The notes beneath the pieces were generated by a model that saw only the letters and a program-made list of their open reading frames with translations, ran no database searches and was not told the origin of the DNA. 64,000 nt of DNA from positions 16,919,915-16,983,914 of the forward strand of contig NC_058165.1 of NCBI RefSeq assembly GCF_020080835.1, in the 5' to 3' direction. Positions within the stretch are counted from its first letter, which is position 1, and each line of letters starts with the position of its first letter. This document shows positions 43,516 through 51,586 of the stretch, piece after piece. This DNA is from Cotesia glomerata. Taxonomy: Eukaryota > Arthropoda > Insecta > Hymenoptera > Braconidae. Made by a program: the position numbers and the translations under genes.

Positions 43516-46500
43516 CACAGAGGGCGAAAAACTCCATTTCGCAAGGGACGTTGCAACCACTGTAAAAGATACGGTCATTGGGAACGAGAGTGTCGAGACA
43601 AGGAAAAAGATCTCGCCCGCAACCGGGGTGAGAGGTCATCAAAGAAGAAGGAGGCTGGCGGAGCCCTCATTGATGTAACACTATCGACAGTAACAGATTC
43701 CAAGTTGATGCGGCAGAACTGGTGTCTGGATTCCGGAGCTACAAGTCACATGAGTGGAAGAAAGGAGTGGTTTACGGAGCTGGTGAACCTGGACTCCAAA
43801 ATACCTATCAAGCTAGGTGATGGAAGTACAATCTATGCAATCGCCAAAGGGTTTATAAACATCCAAGCGTACAATGGTCTACAGTGGGTGGACAAACATC
43901 TAGCTGAGGTATTGTACGAGATGAAAACTGACAAGAACGGCTGCAAATTCATCCAAGATGAGAATACAGCTGCAGTGGGAGAAAGAACGGGTCAGCTCTA
44001 CATCATGAAATTTAGACTAGCGGAACAGGAGCAGCAGAAAGCACTTGCAACAGTGGGAGCAAGTAAACCAGCAAGCATGCGGCAATGGCATGAGAGATTA
44101 GCTCACCAGAGCTATGATCATGTGAGTAAAATTCTAAAATTAAAGAATATTCTCGCAGCAGGAGAAAAGGAACCGTGTGATGCGTGCACCCTGGGAAAGA
44201 TGCATCGCCAACCGTATAAGAGAAGCGGGAGCAGATCAACAGACATTGGAGCGGTTATCCACGCTGATGTGTGTGGATTCATGGAGACGAAATCACTAGG
44301 TGGTTCCAGGTACTTCTTACTAATCAAAGATGATTTTTCAAATTATCGACAGGTCTATTTCCTCAAGGCCAAGTCTGAGGTAGCAGGGTGTGTCAAAAAC
44401 TATTTGATGAGAATAGAAAAAGAAACCGGAAAAAAGGTGAACACAATAAGGACCGATAATGGATTGGAGTTCGTGAACAGCCAAATGTCAGGAATACTGT
44501 TCAAGGAAGGTGTCAAGCACCAGAAGACAGTGCCGTATACCCCGGAGCAAAATGGAAGAGCTGAAAGGGATAATAGGACGATTGTAGAAGCTGCCAGGAC
44601 ATTGCTGTTCAGTGCAAACTTACCGAAAGCCCTGTGGGCTGAAGCTGTAAATGCGGCGGTCTACGTGCTGAATCACACCGGAACGAGCTCAATTAAAGGT
44701 AAAACTCCATATGAAGTTTGGACTCAAAGAAGTACGGATCTAAATCAGTTCAGAGTACTTGGATCGAAAGTAATGGTTCACATACCTAAAAACAAACGGA
44801 AGAAATGGGATGCAAAAGCTGAAGAAGGCATTATGATTGGATATAGCGACACAGTTAAAGGCTATAGGATCTGGTTTCCGAAAAGGAGCAAAGTTGAAGT
44901 ACATCGTGACGTAATCTTTAAAGAAGAAGAGATGTACAAAAAGAGATGTACTACAGTGGAGAGTGTAGTCCGAGAAATTCCTGAATATAGGCTGGATGAC
45001 ACGGAGAGCCTTGAAGAAGACAATAATGAGCACGAACCTGAGGTAAACGAGGAAGAAAATGAGTCGTTCACTGAAGAAGACACACTTAGAGATGCTGAAA
45101 CACCTGGTGGGTCAGACACAGATGCTGAGACAAGTATCATGACAGATGATGGCTATGAATGCAATGCAGTTGATTGTGCAGGACCTCCGGGAAGGATCAT
45201 CAACTGGGTTCAGTGCGACGGATGTGACAAATGGTATCATACACGATGTGTTGGCCTAGACGACAACGAAGTTGGAGAAGAAGTAGAGTACTTCTGCACT
45301 GGATGCACTGGAGCACAAGAACAACTCCTACTAAGTCAAGAGCCGACAAGTCTTCAAGAAGCTAAGCAAGACAAGGACTATGGGAATTGGAAAAATGCAA
45401 TGGAAGAAGAGATCAGAGCTCTAAAGGAGAATAATACTTGGAGCTTAGTTAAACGACCAAAAGGAGTCAATATCTTGAGCAACAGATGGGTTTACAAATT
45501 AAAACAAAAATCAGATGGAAAAATCTCCAGATACAAGGCCAGATTGGTAGTTAAAGGATGCCAACAAAGAGCGGGGATTGATTACGCAGAAACGTTTAGC
45601 CCAGTTGTAAAATATGACTCAGTAAGGGTCTTGTTAACTCTAGCAGCAGCACATGGAATGCACATGGAGCAGTTTGATGTTAAAACAGCATTTTTACATG
45701 GAGACTTAGAAGAAGAGGTTTACATGGAACAGCCAGAAGGTTTCGGTGACAATAGTAATAGAGTATGCAAGCTAATCAAAAGCCTGTATGGCTTGAAACA
45801 GGCACCAAGGTGCTGGAATAAGAAATTCACCAATTGCCTTAAGAAGTTCAACCTGGAACCAATTGAAGCTGACTCTTGTGTGTTCAAGTCACCTGGAAGC
45901 ATTAACGAGTGCATCATTCTAGCTATCTACGTTGATGATGGGCTGGCTGCATCTAAGGAGAAGTATAAGGTCAAGAAACTTCTTGAATGTCTCAGAAAGG
46001 AAGTTGAAATCACGGTATCATCACCAGACATGTTTCTAGGGATCAATCTGACCAAATTAGCAGATGGATCAATAATAGCAAATCAAAAGCTATATACAAT
46101 GAAAATATTAGACAAGTTTAACATGCTAGAGGCAAATCCAGTCAGCATTCCGGCTGATAATCATCAGGACTTAAATCAAACAGTCAAAGATAGCCAAAGT
46201 CTGCCATCAACAGTTCCCTACAGAGAGGCAGTAGGCAGTTTATTATTTCTATCACTGATCACGCGTCCTGATATAGCGTTTGCTGTAAACAGTGTCAGTC
46301 AACACTGCGCAAATCCGCAGAAAGTACACTGGCAAGCAGTAAGAAGAATATTCAAATACCTCAAGGGTACAGCTGGATTTGGAATTAAGTTCTATGGGCA
46401 AGGAACTGACACTACAGTTAAGGGTTTCTCAGACGCAGATTATGCAGGAGACACGAAGACTAGAAAATCCAGGACAGGATACCTACTGAAGATTGGGGAT

Positions 46501-46881
46501 ACACCAGTGGTATGGGGATCCAAGAAGCAAAAGGCCGTGGCCTTGTCAACAGCAGAAGCAGAGTTCGTGGCAGCCTGCCATGCCACCACGAACCTTATTT
46601 GGCTGAATAAACTAGTATCACAGCTAGTCGGACACAAAGTTGGAAGACCAACTCTTCACATAGACAATCAAAGTGCAGTAGCCTGGATAAAGAATGGCAA
46701 CTTTGAGGCAAGGTCAAAGCACATTGACGTCAAATTCAAGTTTGTGCTGGAGAGGTTCAAAAACAAGGAACTGGACATAAAGTATATACGTTCAGAGGAT
46801 CAGGAAGCAGATATACTCACTAAGCCCCTACCAAAGACAAAGTTTGAAAAGCTGAGAGCAATGAGTATTAAGCCTTGTTAG
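43516..46881 (+). CDS. pol: Copia pol with zinc knuckle, protease, integrase, PHD finger, RT and RNase H
   Basis: In the gag frame. CCHC knuckle CNHCKRYGHWEREC (43552-43593); protease WCLDSGATSHMSG (about 43720); the HHCC integrase zinc finger (WHERLAHQSYDH to CDACTLGKMH); DDE integrase core with HADVCG, RTDNGLEF and PEQNGRAERDNR; acidic linker; a full C4HC3 PHD finger (about 45160-45310, CDGCDKWYHTRCVG and FCTGC); reverse transcriptase (RYKARLVVKG, FDVKTAFLHGDL, SLYGLKQAPRCW, catalytic YVDDG); RNase H (SDADYAGD, STAEAEF, DNQSAV). The segment between protease and integrase finger looks 10-15 residues short (VLYEMKTDKNG), perhaps a small in-frame deletion. Everything else is open. A stretch of the frame from 43705 is open without needing readthrough if an internal start is used. 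Retrotransposition enzymes. Confidence 0.92.
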   Translation, partial: HRGRKTPFRKGRCNHCKRYGHWERECRDKEKDLARNRGERSSKKKEAGGALIDVTLSTVTDSKLMRQNWCLDSGATSHMSGRKEWFTELVNLDSKIPIKLGDGSTIYAIAKGFINIQAYNGLQWVDKHLAEVLYEMKTDKNGCKFIQDENTAAVGERTGQLYIMKFRLAEQEQQKALATVGASKPASMRQWHERLAHQSYDHVSKILKLKNILAAGEKEPCDACTLGKMHRQPYKRSGSRSTDIGAVIHADVCGFMETKSLGGSRYFLLIKDDFSNYRQVYFLKAKSEVAGCVKNYLMRIEKETGKKVNTIRTDNGLEFVNSQMSGILFKEGVKHQKTVPYTPEQNGRAERDNRTIVEAARTLLFSANLPKALWAEAVNAAVYVLNHTGTSSIKGKTPYEVWTQRSTDLNQFRVLGSKVMVHIPKNKRKKWDAKAEEGIMIGYSDTVKGYRIWFPKRSKVEVHRDVIFKEEEMYKKRCTTVESVVREIPEYRLDDTESLEEDNNEHEPEVNEEENESFTEEDTLRDAETPGGSDTDAETSIMTDDGYECNAVDCAGPPGRIINWVQCDGCDKWYHTRCVGLDDNEVGEEVEYFCTGCTGAQEQLLLSQEPTSLQEAKQDKDYGNWKNAMEEEIRALKENNTWSLVKRPKGVNILSNRWVYKLKQKSDGKISRYKARLVVKGCQQRAGIDYAETFSPVVKYDSVRVLLTLAAAHGMHMEQFDVKTAFLHGDLEEEVYMEQPEGFGDNSNRVCKLIKSLYGLKQAPRCWNKKFTNCLKKFNLEPIEADSCVFKSPGSINECIILAIYVDDGLAASKEKYKVKKLLECLRKEVEITVSSPDMFLGINLTKLADGSIIANQKLYTMKILDKFNMLEANPVSIPADNHQDLNQTVKDSQSLPSTVPYREAVGSLLFLSLITRPDIAFAVNSVSQHCANPQKVHWQAVRRIFKYLKGTAGFGIKFYGQGTDTTVKGFSDADYAGDTKTRKSRTGYLLKIGDTPVVWGSKKQKAVALSTAEAEFVAACHATTNLIWLNKLVSQLVGHKVGRPTLHIDNQSAVAWIKNGNFEARSKHIDVKFKFVLERFKNKELDIKYIRSEDQEADILTKPLPKTKFEKLRAMSIKPC

Positions 46882-47025
46882 TTTTAAGTGCAAATTAACA
46901 GTATCTGTTCTAGGTTACCAAAGGACCAGAAGCCAAAGACTGACGAGCTGGAAAGCAGAGCACCAAGGGCACCTGAATAATTAAATTAATTAGAATCATT
47001 ATTAAAGACAGAACCTAAGTGGGAG

Positions 47026-47174
47026 TGTTGGAATAAATAGTTTCTGTCTTATCCACTAGTCTGATGTATATCTTGGTCGCTAGGCGGCAGCTCTGTTCCA
47101 CAGTGGCTTTCTTGTTATACTTACTTTTTATATACTATACCTTTTTTTACCTGTACAAGTTAAGAATATACTTT
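47026..47174 (+). mobile_element. Copia 3' LTR
   Basis: 149 bp, one difference from the 5' LTR (attttttat versus actttttat). Preceded by CCTAAGTGGGAG, the likely polypurine tract. It abuts a reverse Gypsy LTR whose TGTAACGGG begins at the last base; no 5-bp target duplication is visible across the element. Confidence 0.85.
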
Positions 47175-48852
47175 GTAACGGGTAAAATTCGTGATAAAAG
47201 GGATTTTAACCCCTTTTATTATCTAAACAGTTAAATTAAACCGAGTCTAGTTTTCATGATCCGAAAGTCCTGGAATAGACCGTACTAGACAATATCAATA
47301 AAATCCCCGGCTCGAATTTAGAGCTCGCCGATGTCCAGGGTCAACAGGGGATTGTCCGAATAAATCAGAACTAAACGTAATAGAAGAAACAATAGAAATC
47401 TTTTATTTAGTAACAATAATTAAACATTGTGGTGAAAAGAACACCCTCCTATCACCTTTACAAAATGGTAGTCACACTCATTCGTCCAAAACCGCGCTTT
47501 CCGGTATTTTTCTGTTTTACCGACTGATGGTAAAACAGGAATCTGCTTGCCGACTTTTTAGTTTGATCGTTTTCTGTTTTACCGACTGATGGTAAAACAG
47601 GAATCTGCTTACCGACTTTTTAGTATGATCGTTTTCTGTTTTACCGACCGTCTGGGAGTTTCCAAAATTCGCGTTATTCAGTTCGCGGCACTAGTGGGTC
47701 AGTTTCCTACTCGGGATTCCCCCGGAGAAACGAGAGGATAGTCTCCAGCTCCCTTCTCCCGCGGTGCTGCCCCCCAGGTCCCCGAAGTCGAGGTATCTAG
47801 CCGACTTCCTCGACCTCCTAATCGCCGTTCCCAAAGATCGAGAGGATAGCCTCCAGCTCGATCCCTCCTACTCGACTATGATCACCTGCCGCACCCTGAC
47901 AGGAGGTCGGAGTACGGGGAGTCCGTTGTACCCCTAAGAGATGAGCTCCACTTACCTTGGTACAGTCGTACTCTGGGTAACTTGAGGTCCTTAGCGTTTT
48001 TCCTTCTGGATAGCCTCCACAGGGAAAATCGTCTCAGTGGTACTCGACGTCTCTTCCGCGATAAATTTGGGACTTTATCATTTTTCCAAAAAGTCACTTG
48101 CAACGAAACGGAAGGATCGTTTTAGACACCTATCGCCAGGTTTGGAAGCTCGATAAACGTCAATTAATTCTAAGTTTTTAATTTTCACTTTGAAAATTAA
48201 ATATCAAATGCATTCAATCAATTCAACAGATTACTTCAATTTTCAACAGAATACGTTTCCATACAAATTTTTGCCCGGGACTTAGAATAATTTTGGGCGT
48301 TCTTACAGCTATTCTACGGCGCACTAAAATAATTTACACAGCGTTCTCCAGGCCAATTCTTATGATTTTGGATTCTCCAAAATTCGAGCCTATCCGGGCG
48401 GACATTTAGCGCATACCAAAATTAAACATAAATAATCATTACTTAACAATAATTATAATAAACAATCCTCGTTGTGCCCAAAAAAAACGAAACGCCCGAG
48501 GCAAAATAATTTTCCCTCATCGGATTTTATCGGCAAAATTCCGAATTCCGTATCAGTTTATACCAATATATGGTCTTTAATTAAACAATTAAAAAAAATG
48601 ACAAAAGATATAAATAAACAATAAAATTTCGGCTCTTTAATGCCCTCTCGTGCCGGCTTAGCCGGCAGAATATACCCAATTCGCCGGGTGCGTCACACAA
48701 ATAACAAAAATAATAAAACATACTTTAAACAAAATTAACTAACGAAACACATTAAATAATACATATAATAATTAACTAAAATCTGGATATAGTGTTGGGT
48801 TCCTGGGGTCGCCACGATGGTATCTATGTTGCAACTTTACCACGTTGTTACA
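47174..48852 (-). mobile_element. Gypsy LTR in reverse (LTR-C), possibly solo
   Basis: 1.68 kb from TGTAACGGG to ACGTTGTTACA, i.e. TG...CA on the minus strand, sharing ordered landmarks with LTR-A at 29340-30415 and the R/U5 block (about 47308-47345). It contains a 67-bp tandem repeat (47510-47645). No gag or pol sequence adjoins on either side; on its 3' side lies the Copia element. Target duplication not found. Confidence 0.6.
47510..47645 (-). repeat. 67-bp tandem repeat in LTR-C
   Basis: Two full copies and a partial third of a unit containing ctgttttaccgactgatgg and taaaacaggaatctgctt. Each unit also holds a small foldback (gttttacc / ggtaaaac). Confidence 0.75.
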
Positions 48853-49297
48853 AACGAATATCAAATCTACTATTATTTATTAATATCCACAGAACCATCT
48901 AATAAATATTAACATAATTATGAAATATAAAAAAAAAAAAAAAAAAAAAAACTTAAGTCGTTCAAAATTAATTGCCGAAAAAACAGCTGTAGCAGGAAGG
49001 TATTGCACAAGCGCCCCTGGTGGAATAAAATGTACATAATATCTATAGATATAGATATATCACCATCCATGTTAATTTTACATGGATATATATAGATATA
49101 CAGTCTTGTAGTTTTCGTTTTTTATTAATTGCAATTAAACGACACTGAATTAATTAATCATTCGCATTCAGTGACCTACAATCGTCGATTAGAATTCAAA
49201 AAAAAAAATCAGGAATACGGTTGACCCTAAAGGCCATCCCTGCAACTTCCCGCCAATTCTATACCTAAACGCTTGAAATCCCACTTATAACGTTTTA
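48853..49297. other. No gene seen
   Basis: AT-rich, includes a poly(A) run (about 48930-48952) and short palindromic tatagatata words. Confidence 0.4.
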
Positions 49298-49395
49298 GAG
49301 CTCTTCGAGCTCATAAATACAATTTGAGTATTATTTTGAGCTCTCCGAGCTCAAAAAAATAGCTTTTGTATGCTCTTGAGCTCTTCGAGCTCAAA
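49298..49395. repeat. 40-bp tandem repeat with GAGCTC-TTC-GAGCTC hairpins
   Basis: GAGCTCTTCGAGCTC at 49298, GAGCTCTCCGAGCTC at 49338 and GAGCTCTTCGAGCTC at 49378, spaced exactly 40 bp. Each is a 6-bp stem with a 3-base loop; the spacers are AT-rich. Confidence 0.8.
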
Positions 49396-49888
49396 AGTTT
49401 GATGGAAGTTTGATAAAACACTATTTTTTTAATTTTCAAACCGCAATAACTTTTGAATGAATGAACCGATTTTCACGCGGTTGGCGGCAATCGACGCAGT
49501 TTTTGAAGCTCCATGAAAAATTTTCAACTTTAAATCGATCGAGCCATGAATTTCGAAGTTATTACAAAAAAAACACTTTTTTCGATTTTTTTCGACAACG
49601 ATATCTCACGAACGCATCAACCGATTCTAACGTTTTTGGTGGCGATCGATGGGGGTTTTCAAGGTTAAGAGCTGATTAGATTTTGAGACCGATCGGTTCA
49701 GCTAATTCGGAGATATTTAAAAAAAATTAAAAAAAAACAACTTTTTTTTTCACTTTTTTTGGATTTTCTCGAAATCTACCGGTCCGAATCGGTTCAAATT
49801 TTCAGGAAATCTAAGTTTAGTGAAGCCCTTTCGAATGCCACCAACCGCGATGAAATCGGTCAAGTCGTTCAAAAGTTACAAGAGGTTT

Positions 49889-49891
<3 letters not shown>
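49396..49891. mobile_element. Left flank of a dispersed repeat containing an (AC)n core
   Basis: Repeated phrases such as gaaccgattttcacgcggttgg, aaccgattctaacgtttttgg's first half, and ggtccgaatcggttcaaatt are characteristic of a dispersed insect repeat with an internal (AC)n tract; its right flank (tacagacgtacggacatcat, 54849 onward) lies on the far side of the R1-like insertion. Class uncertain. Confidence 0.4.

Positions 49892-49969
<78 letters not shown>
49892..49969 (+). repeat. (AC)n microsatellite, left side of the insertion
   Basis: About 38 AC units ending directly at the 5' end of an R1-clade-like non-LTR element. A second (CA)n block lies at its 3' end. Confidence 0.95.
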
Positions 49970-49970
<1 letters not shown>

Positions 49971-50110
49971 GTGTCGGGCTTGCTGGGTCCCGCATCGGGC
50001 GCCTCCCCAGGTGGCGGATAGGGGAATGCCCGGCATATCTGCACGTCAGATGCGTCGGGTACCGAGGAAAGAGAATACTCGGGGTGGACCAAAACCTAGC
50101 AAAAGATGGT

Positions 50111-51586
50111 ATGGAAATGTCAGAACAATTTCAAACATCGTCTACGGTGCAGAGGAGGGATACCTCAGTGCCGGCGAGGGAAGGCGTACAAACGGGCCTG
50201 AACTCGTCGTTATCAAGCGACCGTTTGAACAGTGGAGTAGACCCCATGGCTCTGCTGTCTAGCAATGCTAGCAATGCTACAGGGAGTAAAGAAACAGCTC
50301 TGATGGAAGTAGACGCACAGCAAACAAACTTTCCTCCAATAGGTGGAAGACCTGTTGCTCCCGTCAACACTCACACATGCCGAGGAAGGATAAACTCTCT
50401 ACCGACTGTCACCGGTCAACAATCGCCAATGGAACGGCTCGGTAGCAAGATCGAAGAATTAGCTGAGTTCATAAAGGATAAACGAAATCTCCACCATGAA
50501 CTCAGAAAAATAGTAGCGTCCATTGCCACGGCATATAAGTTGGCCAACAAACCAGCAACGAAGACGGTGAGAACCACGCAAACATCTCCGGATCTGAACA
50601 AAAAATCCCAGACGTTTTCGGTCACTCCTGAGAAAACACAGCATAGAGAAGAGAAAAACAAGAAGAGGCCGCTATCCACGCCCAGCCCTTCCTCGGAAAT
50701 CGATAAGCCAGCACATAAGAAGACAGCCCGGGGTGATACCTGGACCAAAGTGACTCGGAAAAACAAGAAAAAGGAAGAACAGGAGCCAGTGGCTCAATCT
50801 GCTACAGCCCAAAACCAGCCAAGCAATGTTGGCTCCAAGAAACCGAGGAGGAAGAAGATAAAAACTAAAGCTGTGCTTGTCCAACCAGCTGAAGGGCGAA
50901 CATACGCCGATCTCCTCAAGGAAATCAAAGCCAAGGTTAATCCGACAGAGACTGGAGTAGACATAAAGTCTATCAAACAAACGAAGCGAGGGGGCGTTCT
51001 TCTAGAAATAGGTCGCAAGACTGAAGACACTACCGCTTTCACGGCTGCGATAAAAACAGCAACTGCTAACATCGGTACAGTCAGAACGCTTACACCAAAA
51101 GCAACGATCGAGATCCTGGACTTGGATGCCATCACTACTGAGAACGACGTCCGCGAAGCACTCAAACGTGACTTCACCGACAGCCTGGAGATCAAACGGG
51201 TAAATTTGACAAAGCCTACTCGACGGGGCAACCGGGCAGCCTTCTGCGAGATAGACGAGGCTAGCGCGTTCAAAATCCTTGACAAGGCTCGTATAATGAT
51301 CGGATGGGTCAACTGCCGCATTCGACCAGTTGTAAAAGTAACACGCTGCATCAGATGTCTCGGATACGGGCACGCGACGAACTCCTGCAAGGGGCCTGAC
51401 AGAAGCAAGTGCTGCTTTAAATGCGGAGGAGGAAACCACAAAGCTGCAGACTGCGTTGAACAGCCAAAGTGCTTCCTCTGTACAGAGGAACAAGAAGCTC
51501 CAGATAGCTTATGTCATATTCCAGGCTCCGGGGCTTGTAAGGTATTCCGCACCGCACTTGCCGAAGCTACAAAAGGGCAGAAATGA
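50111..51586 (+). CDS. ORF1 (gag-like) of an R1-clade-like non-LTR element
   Basis: 491 codons from ATG 50111. The frame is open further upstream, but there it reads through the (AC)n tract as Thr-His repeats and host sequence, so 50111 (GGT ATG G) is the better start. The basic middle region (KKTARGDTWTKVTRKNKKK; KKPRRKKIKTK) looks like nuclear-targeting or RNA-binding sequence. Then comes the R1/Jockey-type gag core (RTYADLLKEIK, GGVLLEIGRK, NRAAFCEIDEASAFKIL) and three zinc knuckles (CIRCLGYGHATNSC, CCFKCGGGNHKAADC, CFLCTEEQ...HIPGSGAC). The last codons overlap the ORF2 start as ATGA, the usual R1-clade coupling. Intact. RNA-binding particle protein. Confidence 0.88.
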   Translation: MEMSEQFQTSSTVQRRDTSVPAREGVQTGLNSSLSSDRLNSGVDPMALLSSNASNATGSKETALMEVDAQQTNFPPIGGRPVAPVNTHTCRGRINSLPTVTGQQSPMERLGSKIEELAEFIKDKRNLHHELRKIVASIATAYKLANKPATKTVRTTQTSPDLNKKSQTFSVTPEKTQHREEKNKKRPLSTPSPSSEIDKPAHKKTARGDTWTKVTRKNKKKEEQEPVAQSATAQNQPSNVGSKKPRRKKIKTKAVLVQPAEGRTYADLLKEIKAKVNPTETGVDIKSIKQTKRGGVLLEIGRKTEDTTAFTAAIKTATANIGTVRTLTPKATIEILDLDAITTENDVREALKRDFTDSLEIKRVNLTKPTRRGNRAAFCEIDEASAFKILDKARIMIGWVNCRIRPVVKVTRCIRCLGYGHATNSCKGPDRSKCCFKCGGGNHKAADCVEQPKCFLCTEEQEAPDSLCHIPGSGACKVFRTALAEATKGQK

